Shown: positions 1-12,800 of the stretch, one piece after another
Position numbering within the stretch: position 1 is the first letter of the stretch
Layout of the letters: each line of letters begins with the position of its first letter
Assembly (NCBI GenBank): GCA_013397455.1
Contig: VYZB01000195.1
Location: 1,238,807 to 1,302,806 of the forward strand
Direction of reading: 5' to 3'
DNA length: 64,000 bases
From: Crotophaga sulcirostris
Lineage: Eukaryota > Chordata > Aves > Cuculiformes > Crotophagidae
Notes under the pieces: model-generated
Database searches by the model: none
Told to the model about the DNA's origin: nothing
Seen by the model: the letters and a program-made list of their open reading frames with translations, nothing else
Translations under genes and position numbers: made by a program

Positions 1-299
1 TGCAACCCCTACTGCACCCTCTCCAGCATTTGGGTGCCCCACTGAAACCCCTGCCTGGGTCTTCCAGTACCTGGGTGCTCCCTTGCACCACCACCCCTGC
101 TCCTGGCAATGCCCTGGGCACCCCTGGCACTTCCTCTGCGCCCCCCTCAGCTCCCCCTGCTGCACTTCCCTGGACCCCCCAGTGCCATCTTGCCTGGCTG
201 CCCCCCATCCCAGTGTCACCCACCCCAAGCACCCTGCCTCTGCCCCCGCACTGGGACACCCCCTTCCCCAGACACCCCCACTCTGGGCAGCCCCCTCCT

Positions 300-585
300 G
301 CCATCCCACTGGATCAGGGTGCTCAAAGCCTCATCCAACCTGGCCTTGAACACCTCCAGGGATGGGGCAGCCACCACTGCTCTGGGCAACCTGGGCCAGG
401 GCCTCCCCACCCTTACAGGAAAACATTTCTTCCTAAGATCTCATCTCCATCACCCCTCTCTCAGCTTCAAATGTTCCCTCTCATCCTATCCCTGCACTGC
501 CTGATCAAGAACCCCTCCCTAGCTTTCCTGGAGCCCCTTTCAGTACTGAGAGGCTGCTCTAAGGTCTCTTCTGGAGCCTTCCAGG
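300..585 (-). mobile_element. CR1 LINE fragment, antisense
   Basis: Contains the CR1 block for 'ctggatcagggtgctcaaag' and the following 'cacctccagggatggggcag', continuing to 'gaggctgctctaaggtctc'. It lacks the terminal ATTCTATG repeats, so it is truncated at its 3' end. Edges are approximate. Confidence 0.85.
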
Positions 586-2175
586 TAGGAAATATCAGAG
601 AGCCTTGTTTCCTCTATGACCCTGGACTCCCAAGCCCGCAGGAGCCAGAGGCAACTCCCCCTCCTCCCCTAAACTCATGTGCCAGGGCTTCCCTTACTCT
701 CCCTGGGGAATTTACACCTCCCAGCTGAACTCCCCCAGGGTAGGTAGCCTCCAAACCCTGTGCAAGGCTGCTGGGAGCCCTCTTCCAGGCAAACTGCCAG
801 CTCTGATTCCCCCCTGCCCTGCCTGGCCCCTCTGTGCTCCTGGGGGACATGTGTCTGGACCCACCTGCCTCTCATCTCCCCTGCACCCCTGATCCTGCCC
901 TCCCTTCCTGCTCTGCACACGACCACCCAAGGGAGCCCCTGCCAGAAGGACAGTGTCCTATTTTCTGTGCAGCCTGGGTGCTTCCCTTACTTGCCCTTGC
1001 TGGCACGGCTCCCTGGGAAAGGAGCCAACTCTTCCCTTTGAGTGCATGTCCAGCTGTACCAAGTCAAGCTCTTCCTGCAGGTGCAGGAGGTTTCCTGCTC
1101 CTGCTTTGCCAGGTTCTGTGCCCTGAGAGGAGGTAGCATGGCCTGAGGAAAGCCCTTGAGAGCAACAGGTCTTCCCCATCTCTGGGCAGGGAGAGAATCC
1201 CATGAATTCCCTGCCCCTCCAAGGGGAGCAGAGCTGGGCTGTCCATCCTGAAGCTGGAGAGCAGCAGTTTCACTCCCCAAACTGAGGAATATTCATTCTC
1301 CTCTTCATCTGCCCTCCGGGCTGTTATCTGCTGGCCACAGGCTCAGGCAGAGGCTGTGCTTGCTGCCTTCCTGAGCTTTGGGTCTGATATGGCACTGATA
1401 AACACTTTCAAACCAGAAGCCTGAGCCAGGTGAGCCTCCTGGGTCTGCTCTCCTTCCCTGCCCGTGCCGTGCGTGGAGCTGCCAGGCTGTGGCTCCGGCC
1501 GCGGTAGCCGGCACGTAGCTGTGCTGCCGTGCCATTCTGCACGACCGCAGCTGGGCTATTTACGGGCCAGCACAGATGCTGTGCCAACACGCCGGGGCTC
1601 AGGACGCAGGGAGAGGATTAATTGGAGACTTTCTGAATCGGGAGCACAACTGTGGGGATACCAGGTGCTGTCAGGACTCAGCTACAGCGCAGGGTCCGAA
1701 CCTTTGTAATTTTAACAAGATGTGGAATGATAAATTTGAGGGCAGAGTGCAGAAAGGAAGCTGGAAGCCCAGTGCTGAGCCTGGAGGGGAGGCGCGTGAG
1801 TGATGTGCTTGGTGCCCTGATACACGCAGACCTTCAGGGCTCGTGCATGGCCACATGCGCCTCGTGTTGTTCCCAGCCCACAGCAGGGATGGAGCTGCTG
1901 GATGGAGCAGGAATTGGGTGTTGCTCCCTAGCGAGTCACTCATGAGGCCACCAACTTGCCACCAGTGCTCAGCCTCATGCACAGGTGGCCCTGGCATCAC
2001 CCACACTTGCCACTGGCACACTGAGCACCCCAGCTTTGTGCTGCTGGCTCTTGTCTCTGGGGTAGCCTCTTCATGCAGAGATCACCTGTGGCAGTGGGAT
2101 GTGGCTTCTGGTGTTAGGTGTTTTCCCCCATGATGCTAAGCAAATCAGTAAGCTGTTAATTAGCTCCCAGGATAG

Positions 2176-2515
2176 GTCATAGAAGCATAGAATGTTTTGG
2201 GTTGGAAGGGACCTTAAACCCCAGCCAGTTCCAACCCCCTACCACGGGCAGGGGCATCTTCCACTGGATCAGGGTGCTCAAAGCCCCATCCAACCTGGCC
2301 TTGAACACCTCCAGGGATGGAGCAGCCACCACTTCTCTGGGCAACCTGGTCCAGTGCCTCTCTACCCTTGTTGTGAAGAATTTCTCCCTAATGTCTAATC
2401 CAAATCTTCCCCCTTGCAGATTAAAGCCATTCCCCTCTTGTCCTATCACTCTATGCACTTGTAAAAAGTCCCTCCCCAGCTTTCCTGGAGCCCCTTTCAG
2501 TACTGGAAAGAGGTT
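2176..2515 (-). mobile_element. CR1 LINE 3' end, antisense
   Basis: Starts with 'catagaagcatagaatg', the reverse complement of the CR1 terminal repeats, then 'gggttggaagggacc', and runs to the 'cctttcagtactggaaag' block. This is a typical 5'-truncated CR1 copy. Confidence 0.9.
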
Positions 2516-4059
2516 GTGGGAGGGCTGCTGTGAGGATGGAAAAGTTAGCCTGTGCCATCCTGTGTTTGGGCAGGGTGTGCATGGGAATGCTCACTCTGTG
2601 CTGGAGAATGGATCTGGCCTGTCATCTGCATCTTTCCAGCTCTTGGCTGCTTGACTGCAGTTTGCTAACATCTCATCTTTAGGAAGCAGCTTGCCAGCTC
2701 TTTATGTTTAAAGCTGTTTTGAAAGCAGGAAGATGATTTAACAACTAAAACACTTTCAGATTATAGAAAGAAAATGAAGAAATATTGCTCTTGGCTTAAG
2801 CTTCTCTTAGCAGCACTCCACCCGGAGTGAAGTGTGTAGTGCTTGCAGCTACTGCTGGGTCAGTGGTGCCTTCTCTGTGCTTTCAAGTTTTAAATTGGAG
2901 CCCTCATTATGCTAAAAACAAACCTCAGGTGGCTGGAGCCAGCAGTTCCCTGCTGCAGGTGAGTCAATGTTTGAGCTGGTTCCCTGCAGGAAGGTGCTAC
3001 CAGCAGTGCTTGCTGTGTGAATGCTGTCACCTTCCCACCTGCAGGCCCTGTCCCAGTGCTCCTGGCTGGGTGACATGTGACTCTGCTGTGCTCCCCATCA
3101 TGATGTGATTCCTGGTGGAGAAGGGCCAAACCCTCCTGTTCCCACATTTGAGCTACGCGAATGCTATGGGGAGCAGGAAAGCAAAGCCCAGTGTCCCACC
3201 ATGGTGTTGCTGGGGTTCAGCAAAGCTGAGACAGGCAGCAGTGTAAGCTGGGGATATCCTGGCTGTGCAAAGGTCTCTGCTCTTGGGGTGAGCAGCCTCT
3301 GCTTTGGTTTCTGTGTTGTCATGCTGCTCTCACCAAAGGGAGGCTCACACCAGAGAAGCTGCCTTTCCTGGTCAGTGTTTTGGTCTCCAGAGCCAAGCTC
3401 TCCTGTGCTGCTCCCAGCTGGTCCCTGGGCTTCTGTGCTGAGCTTCCCTCCAGCACTTTGGGAGTCTCATTGAGCCCCTTAAATTGCACCCATGTCTCCA
3501 GCCTGCTCTTGGTCCATCCCATCCCCCAGACCCAACCTTCATCTTCTGCTGAGGGCAGGGAGGTGCAGCCAAATCCTTCTGTTGTGCAGAAGGACACATT
3601 TCCATAGCAGTAGCCATGGATACAGACTGTTTGTGCAAATAACCAATATTCCCACCCACACCGATCGCTGACTGTGGGCGCCGGTCAGCCCAGGTCTTGG
3701 TGTCCCTGCTAGCCCTTGGCTTTACCTGCTGCTGGAAGTTTGCTTTCCCAGATGCTCTCTAGGGCTTTGCTAAAACAAAACCCAACTTTGTCAAATGGGT
3801 GGAGTTATTTAACTGCTTTCAAAACACTCGGGTTGGTATGTGTGACTTAACTGTGGCAGAGGCGAGTGGTGTCCTCCAGCTTCTCCTTTATGGCATTCGA
3901 GTGGAAAATCCTAGTTCCTAGAGCAAAACAATGCCCTGGTTGTGTGTGCAGGCTCTGTCTGTCACCTGGGTGCTCTGTGCATGTGATGTGGGGTCTGGCA
4001 GTAGGATTTACATCCTGGTGTTGGCTAACAGGGCCAGGTCTCCCAAGGGCGTCCTGACA

Positions 4060-4640
4060 TAGCATCACATTAAGATTGGAAAAGACTTCCAAGGTCATCC
4101 AGTCCAACTGTCAGCCCAGCACCACTGCGTCTACTAAACCATGTCCCTAAGTGCCATGGCCACACACTTTTGAAACCCCTCCAGGGATGGAGACTCTGCC
4201 ACTGCCCTGGGCAGCCTCTGCCAGTGCTTCACCGCTCTTTCAGTAAAGACATTTTTTTCTATCATCCAATCCAACCCTCCCCTGGTGCAACTTGAGACCA
4301 TTTCCTCCCATCACTTCTTATTTGGGAGAAGAGACTGACCCCCACCTCACCACAGCCTCCTTTCAGGAGCTGCAGAAAATAAGGTCTCCCCTCAGCCTTC
4401 TCCAGGCTAAACAGCTCCAGATCCCTTAGATGATCCCAAATCCCTGGGCTCGAGCCCCTTCCCCAGCTCTGTTTCCCTTCTCCAGATGTGTTCCAGCCCC
4501 TCAATGTCTTTCTTGTACTGAGGGGCCCAAAACTGAACCCAGGATTTGAGGTGCAGCCTCACCATCGCCCAGTCCACGGGCACAATTGTGATGCTGCAGA
4601 ACCAAGATGTGTGCTCGGTCTGCCTCGGGTGCCTGGGAAC
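4060..4640 (-). mobile_element. CR1 LINE fragment, older subfamily, antisense
   Basis: Carries 'gattggaaaagacttccaag', 'catccagtccaact', 'actaaaccatgtcc' and the upstream block 'ctgaggggcccaaaactgaa'. The subfamily differs from the copies with 'cccatccagttccaa' elsewhere in the window. Edges are approximate. Confidence 0.85.
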
Positions 4641-4891
4641 AGGTCCATGAGCTGGCTCCAAGGCAATGGGTTCAGATAAATGCAGTGCTGGTGTGTGATG
4701 CTCAGCAGGATCCTAAAACATGTGAAGCCACAGCAGTGCCCGCATTGCTATTGGTACCTTGCAGGGCCATAGGCCCTAGTCATATTCCAAAGGCCTTTTC
4801 TATCCACAGACCTGTTCCTTACCCATGCTGAGTTACTGTGGAGGTTTTGTAATGTGTCTGAAAACCTAACTCTTGCTTTTGTCGCTTTTGA

Positions 4892-5608
<717 letters not shown>

Positions 5609-6467
5609 ATTCCGGGCAGGGCACTGCTGTGCTTTGCAGCTGGGTAAGTGATCTGTATTTTTTTTGTTATTCTGTCTGCTGTACCAACCTGACAATGCAC
5701 TTTGTAGTGACACAAAGGAGTCTTTTACGTTCCCAGAGCTATTTCTATAGTGACTAATCAGAGCTTTGCTTCTGAGGGTTTTTTTCTACCTATTCTATTG
5801 CAAAAATGAAGTAGAGGTGGGAAACAGAATTAGCAGCTGCACATCCCGCTGCTGTCAAAAGGCCAAGCGGAGGCAGCAGGGCTAGGCAGGAGCCCTGCTC
5901 CTTGGAGGTCCTGGACAGTGGCTGAGAGAGGCAGAGAGGCCTGCGAACGCCTTCTGACATCGCTTTGGGTATGTCCGTCTCTCCGAAGGACAGGGAAGGA
6001 GCTGCCAGTTCTGATTCCTCTGCTATGAGATGTAATTCCCATGGTCGGCATGGGGCCACCTCTCTGTTTAGTTCAGTCCCCTTCCCCTCTGAGACTCAGG
6101 CAGGAGACTGGGGCTCAGGCTGGCATGGTGAGCAGGTGCTGAATGGAGTGGCTGGTCTATCTCAGCACAGACAAAGCCATTTCCTTTGATTTCACGTGGG
6201 CCTGTCTTGTATGTCCGTCGCGTTTCATTTCCTTGCTGAAGGCAGGACTTCCCTCTGGCGTGAACTGCAGTTGCCCAAACCCGGCTGAATGCTGTGATCT
6301 GCAGCATCTGAACTTGTAGACCTGCATCTGCTCAGGAAGGAAGCTTACATAACAGTCATGCTCAGCCTGAGCTCAGCTCTGTTCAAGCAGGGCCCCCTCC
6401 CTTCTCCCCACAGCTTTGGTATCAGGAACAGTGTGGCCAGCAGGAGCAGGGAAGTCATCCTTCCCCT

Positions 6468-6580
6468 GCGCTCAGCATTGATGAGGCTACACCTTGAATC
6501 CTGGGTTCAGTTTTGAGCCCCTCACTCCAAGAAAGACATTGAGCACGTCCAGAGAAGGGGAATGGGGCTATGGAAGGACC
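6468..6580 (+). mobile_element. CR1 LINE internal fragment, sense
   Basis: Contains 'gatgaggctacaccttgaat' and 'aagaaagacattgagcac', an internal CR1 segment in sense orientation. It abuts an antisense CR1 piece starting near 6595. Confidence 0.7.
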
Positions 6581-6594
6581 AGGAGCACAACCTG

Positions 6595-6830
6595 TACCAG
6601 GGCCTCACCACCCTCACAGGAAAACATTTCTTCCTAAGATCTCATCCAAATCTCCCCTCTTTCAGCTGAAAACCATTCCCCTTCGTCCTGTCCCTGCACT
6701 CCCTGACCAAGAGCCCCTCCCCAGCTTTCCTGGAACTCCTCTCAGTGCTGGGGGGCTGCTCTAAGGTCTCCCTGGAGCCTTCTCTTCTCCAGGCTGAGCA
6801 ACCCCAACTCTCTCCTCCTGTCCTTGTGGG
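6595..6830 (-). mobile_element. CR1 LINE fragment, antisense
   Basis: Contains the antisense CR1 blocks 'cacaggaaaacatttcttcc', 'tttcagctgaaaaccattcc' and 'cttctcttctccaggctgag'. It sits head to head with the sense fragment immediately to the left. Confidence 0.85.
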
Positions 6831-9800
6831 TGAGGCTTTGCTAAGACCCCTCATTGCCTAGCTGAAGGTTCCTGAGCTTACGTAAAGCAGTGTGCCACCC
6901 ATCCCCTCTCGGCGGGCACCCAGGTGAGCTTTGTGCTGTGTGCAGAGAAACAGAGATACAGAAATGGAAAGGCCCGTTGCAAAGGTCTAGTTCTGTCGCT
7001 GCTGGTTTGTCCAAACTGGTGCACAAACCATCCTGTACACACCCTTGGCATTAAATATTTAATGCCCTTAAGATCTCCAGAGCAAGTAATTGATGCGACA
7101 GCTTCTGCCTGGGGCTGGGGCTCGGTGCAAGTGTGGGCTGGGGATTAGGGTGGGGGAGTGAATCTGCAGAAATGTGAGCCCTTCCGATGGGTGTGAGAGC
7201 CCTGAGAGCAGGGCACCCCACCTTGTGCCCCAGGGTGAGCCATGGGTCTCTGGCTGTCAGGAGCAGCTCTGCTGCATGGCCAGGGTTTGCTGCTGCCATC
7301 TGCGATCGCTCTGTGCTGACACGATGCTGCTGAGTTATGCAACCAGCCCCTACCCTCCGGGGAGAATTCATCCTGCGCAGCTCTGCGGAATAGTACATGC
7401 AGGGATAACAAACACCGAGGGGACAGTCCTACCCCGGGGCTGTTTCCTTAAAACCCAGCTGCCTTCTGCCACACTCCCCCCCCCGCCACTCCATGCGTGG
7501 CCAGAGCCAGCCATGAGTCGGCACCGATCAGCTCCATTGCTGTCACAGCTGCGGCAGAGATGGATGCACTTACATAACACAACCCAGCATACGCAGCGCA
7601 GCCGCTTGGCCCACATAGGGGCCTGACCATATGTTCGCTGCAAACCCAGAGCATTGTGTGGTGGGGAACGTTCCTCTGGCTTTGTTTAGGGGGCAGCAGA
7701 ATATCTGGTGTGCTTTCCCATAGTGTTTTCCTAACATGCTGTGCATTTGTGCATTCAAATCAGCCTACCTCTCGCTGTTATTAAATGTAAATCTTAAATT
7801 GGAAACCCGCTTGAGAAGCTTAAAATGGGATTTAGAGCAGGGCCTGAATTCTGCTCTCAGGTAATTTAGGTTGACCGAGAAACTCAAGTAACCTCTTCCA
7901 ACTTAATTGTGGTGCTGGTTCGTAGCTGGGGCATGGAGGGAATTCTGCTTCCCCAGGACAGCTTCAGACCCTGCTCAGCCTTGGTTCGTGTCATAACCCC
8001 TCCCTGGCCTGGGCAGTCAGACTTTTCCTTGTCCTGTGGTCGGTTCTACGCCATGGACCTCTTCCCATTTTGCTTCATGTCATAGCAACTTTGCTTTTAG
8101 TTCTGCCAGGGGTGCTCACGCACCTGCCAGCTTCATGCTCATATCTGCATTCCTTCCAAAATGCAGATATTAAATATCAGTTCTCAGCCAGGAAAGGGTT
8201 TCTGGCTTATTTTCTGCCAGATATCAGGGTGTCTGGGGTGGAGGTGAGCCTGCTTGTCTCCTTGCTCCCCTCACCAGCACTGCTGGTGGGCCCAGGGTGG
8301 CAAGTGGCATCACCCACCACCTAAAATTCTACATATGAATTTTGTAGCTTTAATTTCTGCAGGACATCAAACTGCAATGGTTGGGCTCAGCATAGACAGC
8401 TTGTTCTGGTAAGACCATAGTCCATGGTGTTTGGATAAAACAGTAGGTCTGGTTTTGGGGTGGATGCTCGAAGTGAAGAGCAAGAATCTGTGCTTGCGGC
8501 GTGGTGCAGACTGTGCATCTCGGGGGCTGCCTTCAGCAGGGCAGTGGCTGACAGTCAAGGCCAGACTGCTCTGCTCCAGCACTCCTCCTGTGTCACTGGT
8601 TTTGATCACTCCAGTTTTAGCTGAAGGTAGCTGTTTGCATTTGCATTGTTTTCTGCTTTGCGTTTTCAAAATGCAGCGGTAGCTGATGCTGAACAAGCTC
8701 ATCCACTCTCCCTGCGTGATGGTGTCTGTCCTCGACCAGAGCTCTCTGGTGCTGTACCCAGGTGCTCCTGAGCACCAATAATAAACTGCTGCCCTGCACC
8801 ATTTCAGACCTGGAGGGCAGGGATCAGGCATACAGCTTCTCTGTGAGCTGTCAATGAGCAGGGCTGTTGCATCAGGCCAGGTCTTGTCTGTCAGTACCAC
8901 TCAACTCAGACTTACGATGCAGTAAAAGTGCCCTGACCCTGCTGATCAGGAGCAGATGAGCAAGTCGAGGAAAAGGATAGCGGTTTCCTTTCTGAAACAG
9001 TGTTGGGTTTGACCACGCTGTTTTCAGTGTGGTTTGTGGATCTTGGCATGGACCAAAGCCATGAGACAGTAAGAGCAAGGTCAGTTCCTCTTGACTGTGG
9101 TAGTGGGTGCAGTGTCGCAGGGTCAATCTGCAGAGCGGTGACACCTTTTTGGGCAGCATTGATTCTCCCTAGGAAGAAGCAAAGCCCTGAGAACGAGCTG
9201 GGTCACATCACCTCTGGCCAGATGTGTTAGTGTTTGCCTTTGCTCACCATCTCCCCTCTCTCCTTCCTGAGGGAGGCCACTGCCATTGGATTTAAGGGAG
9301 CTCCCAAGGTGTGTGTCACAATTATACGTACAGAGCAGGAGTAAGGATGAAGCAGGCTGTCAGCCCCCTCCCATTGTACCCTGTGTTCCCATGCAGGGGC
9401 AGATAATGTGATTAACACGAGAAGATGCTGGGTTCTCTCTCCTGCCCCTGTGCTGAGTCTTCTGCTACCACGCAGGCCGCGTTGCCACCTCCCATCTCTG
9501 CTGTGACCCACACAGTCGTGTCAGCTTCCTTAGGAGCTGACTGAGTACTCCATGGGCTGCTGGTTCATATCCTGCTGATGCCAAATGAACATTCGAGCTG
9601 ATTAAAACTATAAGTGGCATCAGTGGAGGGATTAAAAGCTCTCAAACAAACCCCTGAAACAACGTGCGTCAATGGAGTGAGCTCTCCTGTCTCAGAGCTG
9701 TGAGCTCGGGGCTGCTCAAGGAAGCGCCTTCCCTGAAAATGCTTCTACTCCAGGGAAGCACAAACAAAAACACTGCCCTACTTGCTAATGAAGCTGCACC

Positions 9801-12800
9801 ACAAGAGAAATCTTCCAGAAGATTCCTCCTTGCTCCTGCCCGAGTGCCTCTTGCAAGCCAGCCTTCTCAAACAGAAAAGGCTTTTTCCTGATTGCTGCCC
9901 ACAAAGGCGGCATCTCCTGGTTAACCTCTCCCGAAAAGCAGTGCACCCATGGCCCTGGCTCCTACCCCAAGCAACAGAAGCAGCCTTTTGCTTTAGAACT
10001 GTGTTCTTCAGGCACGGATTTCTTTAATGAGATTTCTGAGGGCTGAGGGATTTGAGTAATTTGCTGGGCAGTGGCAGTTTTGCTTTGGCAGGTCTCTCCT
10101 GTTCCATCGCTATTAATCGGTGTCTCTGCAGAGCCCCTTGCTCATTCCCGGTGGGAGAGGACCTGGCTGTACCTCTCGTCTGCCCCTGCTGAAGGGGGCA
10201 GAGCTAAATCCACCCACCTCTCTCCCCCATTTTGCCACGTAACTGTCTGAGCTCAGAGCTTAAGCTTGGGGGAAAATTGAACTGCTAGGAAATTACAGCC
10301 TGTGAGGGGGTGAAGCAGAGCCCTCCCCTTGGGTTGAAAGTTTGCTTCTGTGTCCGTAACTCCTAGCCCCGTTTCCTGCTGCAGGAAACCCTCAAGGTGC
10401 CAGTGGGTAGAGCTGTCAGCAGCGAGGAGACCCCTGGGCCCCTCTGTCAGGCAGGCAGGCAGGTCCCAAACGATCCCCACTGCTTCCCAGCACAAGCACT
10501 GGGCTCAGTGCTCCCCTCCTTTGTAGGCTGTGACATCTGGAGTAATAGATTTCCCATACAGAAGTGACTTTGCATGCATGCATACTGTTGCTCTACTGCG
10601 TACAGACTTGCTGCTGGATGGGATCTCCACAGGGAATTTGCCAGGTTGCAGACAAACTGGGTGGAAAATGCTGGTGGCTTATGTGCAGAATTAGGCATTT
10701 CTGCATCCCTGAGCTCGGAGGACAGGGCTGTGGAGGAATCAGTGCAGCACCCTTGGTGCTAGAGAGGCCGTGGGGGGATCTGTGTGCTGCGGCTTTGGCT
10801 AGAGGAGTGGCTGGTGCAGCAAAGATCTCTCTGTTCTTCCCTGAAATCCCTGACACTGAGCATACTTGTCGTAAGTGTGGGATGCAGCACGGCTGTGCTG
10901 TGAACCCATCCTACTTTGCTTTCAGTTGCACTGAAATGGATTTTAACCACCTCTTGCAGAGCCACTTGAGAAGCCTGAGCTGCTGCTGACGCACTGGGCA
11001 AGCGGTGCGGGGCGTCCCCAGTGTCACAGTTTGTTCCACCTTTCCCAGTGGAGGACTGGGAGCCAGTGCTCATGAGCTCATCACGTGGACCCTCAAGGCC
11101 AGGCTGTGCTGCGATGATGCTCATCCTCATTTCAGCTGGGCTGTTTCTGCAGACAAAACTGAATGGGGCTGTCTTACCAGTGTGCAGGGCACTGCTCAGC
11201 CCCAAACTGACCCATCCAACTCAGCATGCACTGGCGGTGCTGGATGCGTCCTCACCTTGGCAGCGTGCTCTGTGCAGGGCTGTCTGAATCAGTCCTGAGA
11301 CAGAAATGACTGTAAACCCAGCCCAGACCTGCAGTGCCTGGGTCTATAATGAAAGCACTGTGAAGCAGAGATGTGGCAATGCCCATCTTGGACTAAGTGG
11401 GGCCAGTGGGAATACTGTGGGAGTCGGCTCCCTCTCACAGCAGTGTCCTCCAGCCATTCCATCCAGCAGCCGAAGGACTCCAGCCCCAATCCCATTGCCA
11501 TTGCACCCTCCACCCACTGCAGTTGTTTGCAGACATTGGTTGGGGCTGTGGAAGGAGAAGGCATGTGCTCACCTCAAGTTCTCCCAGCTCCTAAAATGCT
11601 CTTTAATTAAGGTTTGGGAATGAAAGAAGAGGTGCAGTGAGCACGCTGAACCAGCAATGCTGCTTGCTTTTCCTGCCTGCGGTCTGGTAGCAGCGGGAGG
11701 GCTGGCGGGATGCTGTCACAGTGCAGTAACTGGGACAAAACCGCTGACCTCTCTTTCTCATTTCTTGTTTTTCTTGCAGGTTTATTTACCAGGGACCCAT
11801 AATCTCCATTATTTACGTGCAACGAGGGAAGTCAAGGAGAAGGGAAGATGATGACAGAGTTGATCCCTGGTCTGCAGGATCTCCAGCAATGTGAAATCTT
11901 TGGGTGTTACTTTATGTTGCTGGGAAGAGCTGTTCTGGATGCGGGGAGGGGAAGCTGTAGAAGAGCACAAGCTGGCAGCTATCATGCTCATGAGACTATT
12001 TTAAACAAGACCCAGAGAGCAGAGCTGCCCTTGCTCAGCCCTCCCTGTGTCACCTGTGCTGCCATTTGACTCAGTAGATGTTTCTAGGTAATATCTGATT
12101 CCATAAGGGGGTGGAAATTGGCAGCCCAGCAGCAAGGTGTGCTGCCAGGCACCAGCTCTGAGTCTGGCTGGACGCAACTTTGGGTTTAAAGCTGATGCTT
12201 TCCCCGAGGGGAAACAGGAGCAAAGTGATTGTTGGGTTTGCATTGGGAGTGTGCTTTAGAAAGAAGTGAGTGTTGCAAGCAGCTGAATGCTTTCATAGCC
12301 AGGCAGCTTCTAAGTAGGTGGGTGCTGCCCAGGCTGCGAGCAGGTGACATTAGGACAGAGTAGCATGAATGAGCTGGGAAGGCATTCAGCAAGACAGGGC
12401 TGCCGCTGCGACAGGGAGACCTTCGTTCTCCCTGAGCTGGGCTTCACTAGTGACATTTGTTTTGGTCTTTCTATACACAGGGAAATGGGGAGCCCATAGG
12501 TACATTTTCAGGAAGATGTTGTCTGCACACAAGAGAAACAGAAAGCAGTTCGCTACTGTGGTCCGTTTAATGCCAAACTTCAGTTTTTAAGAACAAAACC
12601 TGGGAGTGGAGGAGGTTTGGCTCACGGGTTTCTAGCCTCCCACGAAACACTTTTCTCTGCTAGATTACTATCTCCACGAAGGAAAAGGCAATGCTGCTAT
12701 TTAGGTTTGGTTACAGTACAGCTCAGGTAAGGAGATTGGAACCTCAGGCTGAGCAGTTAATACTTGATTTCCTTGCCTATATTTAGAGCAACACTATATT

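Noticed and set aside
8780..8785. AATAAA as the end of STK35
   Set aside because: No GT-rich downstream element or 3'UTR-like context; kept only as a weak alternative.
11760..11850. Good-looking splice acceptor (TTTTTCTTGCAG) on the plus strand
   Set aside because: The following open frame is short and unrecognisable, and no donor supports an exon; likely chance.
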